64,000 nucleotides of DNA from Scolanthus callimorphus. Lineage: Eukaryota; Cnidaria; Anthozoa; Actiniaria; Edwardsiidae. The translations under genes were made by a program, and so were the position numbers. Positions 49,401-61,496 of this stretch are shown here, one piece after another. Under the pieces are notes generated by a model. It ran no database searches and had not been told where the DNA came from. It saw nothing but the letters and a program-made list of their open reading frames with translations. The DNA lies in assembly GCA_033964015.1 (NCBI GenBank), contig JAWWUD010000062.1, positions 186,001 through 250,000 on the forward strand, written 5' to 3'. Numbering within the stretch: position 1 is the stretch's first letter; every line of letters starts with the position of its first letter.

Positions 49401-52400
49401 GGCCACCTATTATTAAGCAAATATTCCACAATTTGTTACAGAAATGTTCATATTCTTGACTTTACATTTAAGTATTTTTGCTTTATACTTTTTCTTACAT
49501 TAGACATAGAACTGAAACCAGAAGTTGTGTGGCCAAATGCTGCAACCATAAAAGTTAGTGCCATAAGTGACTGCCTATCTGTCCTGGCACTTGGACTGGA
49601 CAATGGTGTAGTTGTGGTTTGGGATGTACACAGAGGTGAGGGTTGTCTGTCTGTTTGTCTCTCAGTGATTGCTGCTTCTACTAAAAGTGCTTCCCATTCC
49701 CTTTCCAGGTGCATTGCTAAGAGTGTGTAACATACAAACTCATGGTCACATCACATTACTCCAGTTCCTGCCAAGTAGTGTGACCCCGCCCTATGGTGAC
49801 GAGCGTCCATCATATCTGTCATCACCAGTTCCTATAGCTAGCCTTGCTGTTGCATGTGATGATGCTCTGTTCAGTGTATTGCAGTGTGGGGTTGCATACA
49901 GCCCTCCCTTACAGCCTTTAGTGGATGGGTACGTCATAGTCCTTCTATTCACAGTGTAAAATATAATGATAAAATATGTAGTTTGTTCATAGTTGTATGC
50001 CATGTGCGAAAGAATTGTCAGAGTAGGCAGTCAGGGTTATACTCTCTCTTCCCAAGGGTCTATATTCAGTATGTGAGTACATGTAAGAATTCAGTTCATT
50101 CAATTTCCAAACATTATAATATTTTTTCAAGGAAAAGGCAGAAAGACACAAAATATAAAAAGTTGCCTCGTCTTTTTCACTGAATGCCAACAGAATTTGC
50201 TAACAAATAGATTGTTGTACTGATTCCCTGGTTTGCTATTAGGAAACCAATTATTAGGTCCTCATGAAGAAGCCATTCCGATACAAGGAACCAAAATCCT
50301 CATAGTAACTGGTGTGCCTTTCTAGATTTTGTACTAGCTACATTGCAGTATTTGATCATGTTGTGAGTATGGCTTGTACTGTGTTGCAGGTCTGCCATTG
50401 ACAAGGAGACAATTGTATCAGTGCATGTCCTCACCAAGACACCACAAGTGGTAAATACTTACAATATTCCTTGCCACATCACATGTCATCCTTTTGGTCA
50501 TAACAAAGTCTTCATGTTCAAAATGTTCATTTGCAATTACTTGCACTTCATCTAATATATATATTAATTACTACTTTGTTTTCTTTTAGATTGCCACAGT
50601 AAAGCACAGTGGTCGAATAACACTGTATGACACCACAACCTATTGTTCCATTTGTCACGTGTCGTTACCCTCTCCATATACCATAGACACCATATTGCCA
50701 CCCTCTGTAGCTGCTGATGGACAAGTACTGGTCATAAAAGGTATGGACTAACAATTAAGTAATAATATAATTATTGTATGTGTAGCATGCTATAAAGGAG
50801 ATAAGCAGGGCGACCCACGAAATTTGGGTAAATCCGCAAAATCCCGCGAAATATACTGAAGCACACGAAATCTCGTGGAATCCATAAGGATTTGCTATCA
50901 ATCTTAAAGAATGATAATGGCGCAGCACATTTGAAACTCGTTTCGGCTTTTCAAGTTATCTACTCCCTTAGAAACAAGGTAAATCTGCAAATTCAGTTTG
51001 CATCTTTCATCACTACAAAATTACCACAGACACTACATTCAAAACAACCAGGCATTCTAAATTTTGAGAAAACTGGATACTAGCCAAGATGTAAGAAGCG
51101 TTGCTATTGGCGCATTTCTCAGCACATTGCTGTTGAAATAGCAAATGATGACCTTTTTATATGCCTCAACCCATGATCACAATATTTCACAACAAAGTGA
51201 CTAAGGGGGTGTTCACATGAGAGAGGGTGCCCCTACAGTACCTACTAGGGTTTCCCTTCTTTTTTGTATTACACGGTTTGGTTCACATGCGAGATAGGGT
51301 GCCCCTAGGGGTATGGTTTCCCTACCTATCGGGTAGGGAAACCCTAGCTAGTGGGGTCAACTTTTGTTTACATAAGCCCATGTGAACGCACCAAGTAGGG
51401 ATAACCCTAGCTAGAGGGGCTAAGTTTGAGGGTTCTCGGGTTACATTGTGAGCGGAAAATACAGCATGGCCGCTTTATGCTATAAATCCGGGGAATATTT
51501 CCGTAAACATCAACTGGAAAAGGTGATAAATCCTGAATCTGAGGACTCTAGTCCACCGGAGAGTCCTGGCGAGTTCTCAGAGGCCTTGATTCATTTGATT
51601 CCAGAATCACCGCTAACAATCGACAGAATAGAAGATTCTGTTGTGACTAAACTTCCTCCTCGAGGAAAACAAGCAAATGAAAAGCGCCACCCTCAAAATT
51701 CAGTGTAAAGAAGGCATAGAATTCTCCTGGGCATCGGAAAAAGTCAAGGATATTTTAAAGGACCTAAGGGAATTAGAGTTAGCCCTCCCTGCTAGGGACA
51801 ACAACTCGCATGTGAACCGGCGCTATCTTTTGACCCTATCAGGTAGCATGCCCCTATCAAACGAAAATAGTCCATGTGAACCGGCGGTTTCTTTAACCCT
51901 ACTAGGTAGGGTGCTCAGGGGACTTAAGGCATGGGTCCATGCGACCACGCCCCTAAAACATTCAATAAGTCCTTAATTCTTGATGAATTAAAGATAGGCT
52001 TCTTGTTCTGATATAACGTCATAGGTCTCGTCATTCTTGATAATTTTGTTGGTTGTTGTTCCCATGGGAACCAATTCTTAACCTTTGACCTCAATTTTAA
52101 GAAATGAAAAATGAAGCTTCGGGAGTATCCGAAAATTCACATCTCTCTTGAAACCATCCTATGGAAATGGTAGGCTATCAGGTATTAGTATATACTACAC
52201 GGGAACCTCAATAGATCGCGCGTTTTGATTGGTTCGCTATCTCGGGATAATGCCACAATATTCCGAGATCGAAAGCATTATCCCGAGATTGAGAAGCCCG
52301 AGTGCAAGTGGTTCGGATATTTTTACTTTCTAAAGGAACTATCTGATTCGAAATGCAACGGAAAAATCCTTCTCAATTAACTTATGTTGTCTCTTTAGTT

Positions 52401-55400
52401 TTTCAAGGTGAATCAGAGAGAGAATGTCATTTTTTGAACTTCGAAAATGTGCTGTTCTTGTTTTTCAGTTCTTCGGAATCACAGAGATCGATGATTCGTT
52501 CACGGCACTTTTGAGAGACGAATTACATTCACAAAAACATATTAATTAAGGCAATTTTGTCGAAAACATATCTACTTTGCCGAACATTTACACGTACCTG
52601 TAGGTTGGAAAGGACAGTAAATCGTAGAAGCCAGTCATTGAGTGCAGTTTAAGAGAGAATTTCAGTTAGCTGTTGACTCGCTTGATCACGAGCCATCCGA
52701 CATCAAACGTATTTAAAGTGGTCTCTCTTTTTATGAACAAGGTCTTCCTCGTTGTCCCAGAGTTTGAAGAGGTTAATTTCCCAAATTTTTGTTTGAATAT
52801 TCCAAACGAATCTTGAATTTCTCTGCCACCAGGTTGAAAAATATAGTCATCCATCGGTGGTGAAATGGCGACCACAAAGGCAAAGTGTTTTCAGCGAAGC
52901 AACACTGCAGTTTCACAATCCATAATCCAAGGCACAAAATGCGAATTTATCCCTTGAATCCATCCTTGCAACCTTCTAAAAACTTAAATCGTTTATCGTA
53001 GTCGATATTAAGGTTTTAAAACAAGTGTTTTCTAGCGTTTTTACTTCTCTAAAACAGCAGCAAGTTTCCACCATGTGTTCAGTAGCCGAATGCTTGTAGA
53101 GAAGTCTGACGTAATGTCACGTGCGTGACAAACGTCACGCATACAGAACGAGGCTACAAAATGTCGGTGCCACATTTAGTGTCTGGTATGACTAGTTTTA
53201 CGAGAAAACTAGGTGGTCTGCGTCGGCGGAGACGTGAACATGAACAACAACAACCAAAGGTTGAGATTCATGTTAAACGCCTTCGGAAAATTGGTGTTTT
53301 GCTGACGTTTCGAGCGTTAGCCCTTCGTCGGAGCAAAGAGAGAAAACTGAGGGAGTGGGGCCGTATATAAAGTAAATGTAGAGCCGTTGCTAGGCAACAG
53401 ATAAACATTCGGAATGACTAAAGGTGATAATTGGTTAAGAATAACAAAGGATGTCATGGGCCATTGAAATCGCAAACTAGTGATGAAAGTAAAGAAAGAG
53501 GAAATATGATGAGATGTAGAAAACTAGATAAAAGAGAAAAATTCATTGATGCCGTGGGGTGATCGGCAACCGAGTGAAAGAATAAGTCTATTCTCTTTCT
53601 GGAAGCGAGAATGATTAGACCCGTTGTGAAGAGAAACACCGCAAACAGTCATATGATCCCTAGTGTGACCGGGAAGATTGAAGTGTCGGGCCACTGGTTT
53701 GTTACGGTCATTTTTGTTCACATCATTGCGATGCTGGCAAAAGCGCGTGGAAAGCATTTGGCCGGTTTGTCCTATATAGATCATGCGGCAAAGGGAGCAA
53801 GTAATACAATATATGACGTTGGCGGTGGTGCAATCAAAGTGATCCGTGATGTTAAAAGACTCGCCGCTAGGGCCGTTGATCCGGGTGGTGGAAACGACAT
53901 GATCACACGTTGTGCATTTTTTTCTTGTACATTTGAAAGTGCCGGGCTGTAGACCGCCAGGCGTGAGAACGCCTCTAACAAGAGAATTGCGCAAGTTTCG
54001 GTCCCGCTTAAAAGAGAACAAAGGCGGCTTGGGGAAAATTGCGGCTGTTTCCGGGTCCCTTTGTAGGATCTTAAAGTTCCTGGATACAAAATGCTTGATT
54101 GCTACTCATGCTAGGTTAGTAGGATGAAAAGTAAGGGGGAAGGGAATCCTATCCTCTAGAGTGGGTTCTGATGGCTGCAAGGCTGTGGTTCGGTCGATGG
54201 AACGGGCGCGGCTAAGGGCGTTAGCGACGACATTGTCAGGGTAACCACGATTTCTGAAAAAATCGCTCATTTCGTCCGATTTAGCCATAAAATCGGCCTC
54301 TTCGCTGCACAAGCGACGGAGTCGGAGAAACTGGGAGAACGGGATAGCTGTCTTGACATGCGCGGGGTGCGATGAAGAGAACAACAGGTAACCATGAGAA
54401 TAAGTAGGTTTGTAGTGAACCGAAGTAGCTAAGCGATCTCCGTTAATAGTAAGATTGATATCTAAGAATGTGAGAGAGGTCTCCGAAATTTCCCATGTGA
54501 ATTCGAGCGCTGGGTGAAAGTTATTGACAAAAGAAATGAAGCGCTCGAGGTCAGGCTTAGGGCACGATGTAGCGCCAATGCAATCGTCAATGTAGCGTCC
54601 GTAGAAATGAGGCGTGGGGCCATCGTACTGCTGAAAAATTAGGTCCTCGATGTAGGCAACGAAGAGGTTGGCGTAACTGGGTCCCATTTTAGTGCCCATG
54701 GCTACTCCATTGACTTGCTAATAAAAATCGCCTGAAAAAGAAAAGCAGTTAAGAGTGAGGACTAACTCAGCTAGTCTGAGTAGAGTGGCAGTGCTAGGTT
54801 CTAAGACACTCCTGCGGTCAAAGAAGTGTTTAAGGGCCTTTAGACCCTCGTCATTGGGAATGACTGTATACAAAGACTTAACATCCATAGTGAAGATAAA
54901 CCTATGCGCACTATCGGCAGGAAAAGAAAAGTTATTGAAAATGTGGAGAGCATGGTTGGTGTCCTTAATATAAGAGGGAAGTGCTTTGACAAACGGGGCC
55001 ATCTGTTTGTCTAAGTAGCTCGAAATGAGCTCTGTAGGACAATTACATGCAGAAACAATAGGGCGCCCCGGATTGTTGGCCTTGTGGATCTTGGGCAGAA
55101 AGTAGATATTAGACGTTCTAGGTGTAGTAACGATAAGATTGGTAGCAGTCTTAGGCAGCTCATGATCTGAGATGAGTTCCTTAATAGTTTGAGATATAGT
55201 ATTCTGGTTGGTGGTCGTTAGGTCTTTCTTAAGTTTAGAATAGAAGGTAGTGTCGGAGAGTTGGCGAGCGGCTTCCTGTTTGTACAGGTCGGTGCGCCAA
55301 ACGACCACCGCGCCGCCTTTGTCGGCAGGCTTAATGGCAACGTCTTTACGCGTGCGGAGAGATCTAAAAGCTGACATCTCTTCTCTAGAAAGGTTGCTGA

Positions 55401-58400
55401 AATTAAGTTTGCGGTTGAAATGCACGCGCTGTAGGTCCTGACGACATTTTTTAACAAAAAGATCAACGTCAGAAAATTGACCGTCGTTAGGAGTCCAGTG
55501 AGAAGAGCTGGGTTTAAGCGCTTCAAAGTCGTCTTTCTCAACCGGTTCTGAGTCCCTATCGTGAAAATGAGCTCTGAGTTTAACGCGACGGAGAAAACGC
55601 TCTGTATCTTGCCTAGCTGTAAATTCATCTGCCTTGTTGGATATAGGCACGAAATTAAGGCCCTTCCCGAGAACGGATCTCTCGGCGTCAGTGAGCGGCA
55701 GGTCGTCTGGTATAGTGACAACCGCATTCCGTTGAGTGGAAAGCTTGGGGACAACAGGCGGACCGGCAAGCAGATTGAATTTTTTCGCTTTTGGTGTCGT
55801 CATATTTAATGTCGTCATATTATGTTCGGATATTTTTTTTGGAGTGTTCCCGTGTAGTATATACTAAAACAATTATTCTCCTCAGGCTCAGTGAATAGTG
55901 GCGAATAGTCCCCTCGACCTCCGGTCTCGGGAACTATTCGCCACTATTCACTTCGCCTTCGGCGAATAAATGTTAAGTATTTATCACTCCAATTTATTTA
56001 TCACTCCAATTCAATCTTGCACAACATTTCTAATTTCGAAGCTATTAAAGGATATCAAATTTCACAGTGTCCTAAAATAGGATTCCTAATGACATGGACA
56101 TTTTCTCGAATTGGAACAGATATACCTGTGGTGACCTTAAACACATCACATTGTTAAATCCCCAGAGTTTGTAACTTTTGCATACCTCCCGAGGACGTTT
56201 ATGAAAATTGCTTAAATGCTAGGTTCAAAGGTCTCATTCCATGTTTCTATGGAAACAAAACATAAGATTTATATATTTCATGACCGTTAACAACTTTAAC
56301 CATGTTTGACAGTGGGAGAAGCAAAGCCACTGAAGATAGACCACCCCCTAACGTTTTTGATCCGCCATTTTGAATGCAAATGAGACCCATGCCTTAAGTC
56401 CCCTGAGTGCCCCTAGCCCCTAGGGGCACTCTATTTTCATGTGAACAGCCCCTAAGTTGTACATGTGCTTCTTAATTAAAACGTTAATTAAATTTAAATC
56501 TATGACACGACCATTTTCTCTGAAATTTGCTTGTAAAATTCACACACAATAGGCCAGGTTTTTTTCTCATTCGAATTCGACCAGAATTTAACACGAATTT
56601 GAACCTACAAAAAAAGCGAAATCGCTCGTTTTACCCGCGAAATCAGCCGTTTTCCAAAATTTTTTCCACGAAATTGACATTTTTTCCTTGAATTTGAACC
56701 TTAAAATCCTGCGAAATTTGTCATTTTTTTCTGCGACCTGCCAGAAGCTCTCTATAAAGAAAATGGTAGCCACAGCTGTTTATTGCCATAATTCCAATAA
56801 CTTGCAAGTTGTTACTGTTGCAACAACAACTGCTGTGAATATCCCAATGTCCAGTGGGATGTCTACATGTCTACCTATTTCAAAAAGTTGCTTTAGGGAC
56901 AGGTCTTTTGTTGTCAAGCGCCATTGTTTGGTGGGCACTCAAGCAAATAGTTCTATTGTTTCAGTATTCCATGCTTCGATGATCAAATCCCAAAGCAAAG
57001 TTTATTGAATTAGGTGTACATCTACCATGATACTTGTTTACCTGCCAGAAGCTCTGTATAAAGAAAATGCTCCCAGTCTGGCCTGATACTAGCTCAGCTG
57101 GTAGAGCATCGGATGTACAATTCCGGAGGTCGTGGGTTCGAATCCCTATCGGGGTCAGAGATTTTTTCTCTTTCTCCGCTTACTAGGGCTAACGCTCATA
57201 AGCACACATGGGACCATTTCATTAGCACGTTAGCTTTCACACAAGGTTAATTCCTTATCTCCACTCTGTTTACAATTGTTTCCTTTTGCTGGTTTTCCAA
57301 TAGGTGTCAGCGAGGAGACTGCGGCAGAAGAAGATCAGGAGGTAACACTATTTGACACAAAATGTGTGTTGTTTGACACTATCCTAGAGAAAAATTCTGA
57401 CCAAGGCAATATCCCTCGAAATGTTCAGGATTTTTTGTTATAATTTGATAGTTTCCAATCAAAGATTGGGATAGTATGGGATACATGTAATTGAACGTAG
57501 GCGCTGTTCACATAAGTGCGTTTAACTTCCTGTTGTTCCTGTGAAATAAAATTTGGTGCCAACAAACTTTAATAGAGGCAAGTGCATCAGCTTACCTCAT
57601 GAATTTCTTGAGCCATGCCACAATTTAGTCTAGTTGGTAGAGGGGGTCCACGAGCACCCCCCGGAACTAGTAAAGAGACATACTTTTTCGGAATCCTTAG
57701 AAAGTCTATAAACTGGATCGAAAAAGTGTTCACGGCTCTATGTTGCCAGACTTTTGTTTTTTAATTATTTGCTTTTGTTATTTAATGAGATTCAATGAGG
57801 CAATTATATAGGCTGTAGCACTGTTCAGAAAAGCTCTTTAGATTCTAAATCTATACTTTTACGATCTTGGGAATACTTTGATCACATGTAGACATGGAAA
57901 TGATACTGTGTCCTAGCATTCAACCCTACTCTTTGTTGATGTAGCATTAGTTTCTAAATTCTCTGGGCTTTTTTTTAAGATGAGCGTGCTGTTCTGTTTC
58001 CCTCTTCATTCCTTGCCATCCCTCAACAAGTACTGGAGACTGGCTCTCGAGTCCCAACCATATGGTCTGGACAACACTGTGGAGACGAGATTTAATTCCC
58101 TCATACAGGACAGGTACCAAACTCTTAGAATTTGTCCACATTTCAAGCTGCATGTTATTCTGTAGGTACTACGTACCAAGCCCAATAGCATGCCTATTGC
58201 CTGCTATGTCATAGCAAGGCTATACAGTAGCCCCTAATTGGTGCTTGTGTGTATTCTTCATTTCTACATAATGTCTGAATATCTGCTATAAAGTAACGAG
58301 AATTGTTTTCCATAAGCACGTCAAATACCTTCACAGGGACCATAATAAAGTAACAATACAAGTAGTGAACTCAATCCATTTTGAAAGTTTCTTACCATGA

Positions 58401-60157
58401 TCAAAACAGCAACACAAATCATAACATTGTCACACCCACACTACTGGAGGGAACCATGTGAAATTCACGTGAAATGTATGTGAAATGGCCATGTGAAATT
58501 AAATCGTATTTCACATGGTATTTCACATGTTAACCATGTGAAATGATGGTGTGAAATGGATGTGAACTGGGCTGGTCCTTTTCACATCATAAAGACATGT
58601 GAAATTCATGTGAAATTTCTGGGGCTATATGGACTGGGTATATGTGAAATTGGTGTGAAATTGTTTGAAAGGATGTGAAATTCAGAGATTCGATGCAGAC
58701 CTGCAGCTGCGCATTAACACTAGAACATCATTCTAAAAAAATACCTGTGTATGTACTGGAGCGTTGTTGCTGTTTAATCATAGAAATTATTTAATAACAG
58801 TTCCACAGTCTAATGTTAAAAAGCATAAGATAGGAGAACAATATCGGACACATGGTCCTTATAAGTACCAAACGACTTGATGTTTGCAGGCTCTCCAGCC
58901 TTGGAACTCGTCAGATCCGAATGCAAGATCGCTGGGGGAAGTTTAAAGATGAACTGAAGAGGATGCAGAGCAGTAGAACACGGCTTAACAATACTGTGTG
59001 GTGTACAACCAATCAGGTACAGTTGTTGCCCAAATTCCGGACGGTTGTTGCGTTTAGCGCTATAAAGCTACGACTAAACTAGGACACACGTAGCGCACAA
59101 CATTTGTGTCCTGCATGTTTCCCCGAGTGGCTAAACTAGGAAACATCGCACGCGTGTGTCTTGGACACATGAAATGTTTCTTGTTTTGCGAAGAAACATT
59201 TCTTTGTGTCCCGGCTACAAAATTTGTCGCGCGCAACAACGTTTCTCGCGTGGCTAAACAGGGAAACACGAAGGAAACATGTGTCCGGCTACAATGTCGC
59301 GCGCTACATGTGTTAGCCAGGGCTTAACATTTCGAACATAAGTCGCAACAGTTTGAAAGTTTGTAAGCGGTAAGTAAAATTAATGTTTCCTGATGTAAAG
59401 AGCGTAAAAACTATCATTTTTCTCTAAATGATTAATAACTGTGTGGTAAAATTCTTTTGCTCAAAATTGCCCAAACTACGGACAAGTTGCCCAAACTCCG
59501 CACACAAACTGCAGAGATTCTTTTCACCGCCTTTTGCATATATGCAACAAGATGTAAACTCCGCTAGCCGATTTTGTGTATTCTGCTTTACATAAACATT
59601 TCCCTGCATAAACCAAGTATTAGGTAAGTGACAGAATGTTTTTTTTACATTCTAGCCCCTGTCGCCAATAGGTTGAAAATGTTCTTGGATATGGTGCCCT
59701 GGTTCATGGTGAATGCGTGATAGTTGCCAATGCAAGTAACATCGGTAAACGCCTTTCTTTGGACCTCTAACACTCTTTGTAACAACTCTTTCACACTGTA
59801 AATAAATTTTAGAGCAACTACTACGTTTCATACTTTTTTCTATCAATGTCTTCAAATAATTCATAACAGCAATTTCTATTTACAATATTTACAAGCTTTG
59901 AATATCTACCTTGACATTTTTTTGCATACCGGCAACTACCCATGCACATTCAGTCAGATATTTCTTTTAAAAAAATATTCAATTTCCTAAGAAGCTTAAA
60001 TTTTGGAAAATATAAGCGGAGTGTCACTGCCAGAAGAGCTGTCGCTAGTTGTCATGGCAACGTGCTTTTCGTCGTAAGCCCCAATGCACTGACGCACCCA
60101 TTCACGATGGTGTATTTGGGCAAGCCCGCCAAGGCTGATGGGAATGGACGTGATTGA
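46407..60157 (+). CDS. WDR93: WD-repeat protein, WDR93-like, 13 exons
   Basis: The exons are 46407-47204, 48235-48518, 48820-48884, 49204-49281, 49504-49635, 49709-49928, 50390-50450, 50590-50740, 57304-57341, 57980-58113, 58890-59016, 59672-59744 and probably 59958-60157. All borders are GT-AG and in phase, for 786 residues. The protein starts MPAKKQRRPATPPSDTSDNE and soon has IFDFLPQPFRLIDKTINYIF, followed by beta-rich WD-type strands (CTADGGKYLFVAH, LGLDNGVVVVWDVHRG). A Pro-rich linker sits in exon 2. A helical C-terminal part (KYWRLALESQPYG, MQDRWGKFKDELKRMQ) ends with HGNVLFVVSPNALTH. The N-terminal LPQPFR block and overall order fit WDR93, a poorly studied protein linked to motile cilia. 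The last exon uses a weak acceptor. Intron 8 is swollen to 6.6 kb by transposons. An N-terminal ATG at 46407 is the first in frame after a stop-free leader. Confidence 0.75.
48909..49157. mobile_element. MITE in intron 3 of the WDR93-like gene
   Basis: The ends TAGCGGTATTCACACTAG and CTAGTGTGAATATGGCTA are inverted. TTAA occurs just outside both ends. Inner GACGGAAAACTCGTC repeats match the cluster at 24325-24625. Confidence 0.65.
51466..51850 (+). pseudogene. Captured gene fragment inside the transposon
   Basis: The ATG at 51466 opens MAALCYKSGEYFRKHQLEKV and runs through SEDSSPPESPGEFSEALIHL to a stop at 51706. Around 51675 the adjacent frame takes over with KSATLKIQCKEGIEFSW and KVKDILKDLRELELALPAR. 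Both parts read like real protein, so this appears to be a piece of a host exon with a frameshift, carried between the transposon's subterminal repeats. The source gene is not recognised. Confidence 0.45.
53303..53333 (-). ncRNA. Hammerhead ribozyme-like motif of the Penelope-like element
   Basis: On the minus strand the sequence runs CCGACGA, a short hairpin AGGGCTAACGCTC, then GAAAC and GTC. This is the order CUGANGA - stem II - GAAA - cleavage triplet of hammerhead ribozymes, which are known from Penelope-like elements. Position U4 of the core is C here, so activity may be reduced or lost. Confidence 0.4.
53524..55818 (-). pseudogene. Penelope-type reverse transcriptase with GIY-YIG endonuclease, two stops
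   Basis: One reading frame of 765 codons from ATG 55818 is interrupted only by a TAG at 54720-54718 and a TGA at 54108-54106. Reverse transcriptase motifs in order: KPADKGGAVVVW, NIYFLPKIHK with GRPIVSA, FTMDVKSLYTVIP, GVAMGTKMGPSYANL and the catalytic GRYIDD at about residue 409. The C-terminal part has a Cys cluster (CTRKKCTTCDH) and a GIY-YIG domain, with VIYCITC, MIYIGQTG and TRFCQHRNDV, near residue 667. These are the two domains of Penelope-like elements, which prime on DNA ends cut by the GIY-YIG nuclease. The first stop falls inside the conserved segment just before NGVAMG, the second between the RT and endonuclease domains. There are no frameshifts, so inactivation is recent. Confidence 0.85.
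56736..57069. repeat. 30-bp direct repeats 304 bp apart
   Basis: ACCTGCCAGAAGCTCT, one variable base, then TATAAAGAAAATG occurs at 56736-56765 and 57040-57069 with one mismatch, in intron 8 of the WDR93-like gene. Looks like the scar of a local duplication. Confidence 0.6.
57083..57158 (+). repeat. tRNA-like sequence, probable SINE head
   Basis: A 76-base stretch has an A box (TAGCTCAGCTGG), D-arm GCTCAGCTGGTAGAGC, and T-arm/B box GGGTTCGAATCCC. The acceptor arms CTGATAC and GGGTCAG pair at six of seven positions. The anticodon arm fits only with an eight-base loop, and pyrimidine-rich sequence follows without a clear terminator. It is better read as a tRNA-derived SINE head than a working tRNA. 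Confidence 0.5.
58447..58685. repeat. Degenerate ATGTGAAAT repeat cluster
   Basis: More than ten copies of TGTGAAAT or its inverse (ATTTCACA) in 240 bp, in intron 10 of the WDR93-like gene. Mixed orientation makes it partly self-complementary. Confidence 0.7.
59070..59330. repeat. Repeat-rich patch (GTGGCTAAAC / GGAAACA)
   Basis: GTGGCTAAACTAGGAAACA and GTGGCTAAACAGGGAAACAC recur, with CGCGCTACATGTG and CGTAGCGCACAA at the ends that may be inverted partners. In intron 11 of the WDR93-like gene. Confidence 0.4.
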
Positions 60158-60437
60158 CAGGTGTTTTGGAAGCTCGTTTTGATTGACAAACGCAACCTTT
60201 CGTCGCGTCTTTTTGCTGACAAAGGCTAGCAGGACTCGTAAGGTAGCGTGTAGTAGCAGTGGTGGAGAGACGACCAGAACCTTATTAAGCCTTGCAGGGT
60301 AGGAACTCTGAGGAAAGAGGGGGAAAGTTTAGGTAAATAACAATTCAGGAGATATGATTCCACGTGAACTAGTCCAGTCAGACCAGATTCGAACATTGCA
60401 AACATCTCTATTAGGGGCATAAAGAGCCGGGGCTGTG

Positions 60438-60617
60438 AATAAGAACCACAGGGAATTTCTGCATGCATGGGAAAAGCTGAATTTCCCAACGCATACGCTT
60501 GAGAAGTGTTCGGAATTCACATGGATAGCCATGGAAAATCCGAACACTTCCCATTCTTCTACCATGGGAAATTCAGCTTTCCCCATGGATGGGTTTCTGC
60601 AGAAATTCCCTGTGAAA
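60438..60617. repeat. Foldback repeat, about 45-bp arms
   Basis: CACAGGGAATTTCTGCATG with AAAGCTGAATTTCCCA at the left pairs with TGGGAAATTCAGCTTT and CAGAAATTCCCTGTG at the right; a GAAGTGTTCGGA/TCCGAACACTTC pair sits inside. Confidence 0.65.
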
Positions 60618-60947
60618 GGAGTAGTAGCAAGAGGCGATCCCGGTAACGCTGAGCCATACTTGTTTCCTGGTGCTAAAATGTGGCTATAAATACATGAAAT
60701 TCAGAAACTCGTTCTCGATCCTGCTCCTTGAGATTCAGCCATGGTTAGGCGCCCGGTGTACAATCCCCCACTCTACAGACGATGATCATCCCTGTACGAC
60801 ACGAGGTGTCGATGTCGCCATATATCCAATATGCAAATTAGCATTCAGGGGCTCCTGGCATGGATTTGGTTAGAGAACAACGGGAAATCGAGCTTAAAGC
60901 CTTTAGGTTAGTTATTAAACGGAGAAGGGGACATAAGACCTTACGTT

Positions 60948-61496
60948 CGTGTGAAAATTCAATGACGGAAGCGTAAGCCTCGTTCGCGTGTTAGCACGAG
61001 AACTTGCACAATGTCAGCACCCTTAAGGCCCGTTAAAATACACTTGTAATTTTTGCTGCAATTTTTGTTGCGCGAATCGCGGCGATTTTTCTCGCACGTA
61101 CGCGTCAACTCAAAATCACTAATGTAAACTAGGCGCAACTCGGCGCGATCTGCCGCGATTTTTTGTCGCGGATATTTCAAACATGTTCGAAACTCTTTGC
61201 AACTTCATGCGATTTGAAGAAAAGAGAGCACAGAAATCGCACCGGATTTGCAACTCGTTTACACTAGAGAGTTAGAATTGCAACTCGCGCGAGAAAAATT
61301 GCCGCGACAAATGCAACAAAAATCGCAAGTGTAAACGGACCTTTATCAGAGTCGAGCCGTGATTGGCTCATTCGTTCTGTCTCTCCGCTTCCGTTAATTC
61401 AATTTCCACTGGAATGTAAACGACGGCGAAGGAGACGTAAGAAAAAGGAAGCCTTACGCTTATGCCTCCTCCGTCATTGAATTTTCATACGAAAAT
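60948..61496. mobile_element. MITE with a second MITE nested inside
   Basis: The outer arms TGAAAATTCAATGACGGA and TCCGTCATTGAATTTTCA lie at about 60953 and 61476. Inside, AGGCCCGTT...CACTTG with GCAATTTTTGTTGC and its inverse mark 61014-61341, flanked by TTA on both sides. Confidence 0.65.

Larger units (their letters stand above)
52190..55865 (-). mobile_element. Penelope-like retroelement with 20-bp inverted flanks
   Basis: AGTATATACTACACGGGAAC at 52190-52209 is inverted at 55846-55865, and GTTCGGATATTTTT is repeated at about 52313 and 55827, the kind of partial terminal duplication Penelope elements leave. Between lie the RT/GIY-YIG frame (55818-53524) and about 1.3 kb of 3' sequence including a hammerhead-like motif. 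It is inserted in the 5.2-kb DNA transposon inside intron 8 of the WDR93-like gene, antisense to it. Confidence 0.75.
51206..56451. mobile_element. 5.2-kb DNA transposon-like unit, TSD CTAAG, holding a gene fragment and a Penelope element
   Basis: The terminal GGGGTGTTCACATGA is inverted at the right as TCATGTGAACAGCCC, and CTAAG directly flanks both ends (51201-51205 and 56452-56456). Subterminal AGGGTGCCCCTAGGGG-like palindromes cluster at both ends and at 51780-51950. Without the inserted Penelope-like element the unit would be about 1.6 kb. No transposase seen; superfamily unassigned. Confidence 0.6.

Noticed and set aside
54718..54720. Separate genes on either side of the in-frame TAG
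   Set aside because: The frame is unchanged across the stop and the RT motifs continue in order, so it is one gene with a nonsense change.
53611..55809. Plus-strand ORFs antisense to the Penelope-like element
   Set aside because: Shadows of the minus-strand RT/GIY-YIG frame, which has the recognisable motifs.
57083..57158. Functional tRNA gene
   Set aside because: The anticodon stem pairs only with an enlarged loop and the acceptor has a mismatch. It reads better as a tRNA-derived SINE head.
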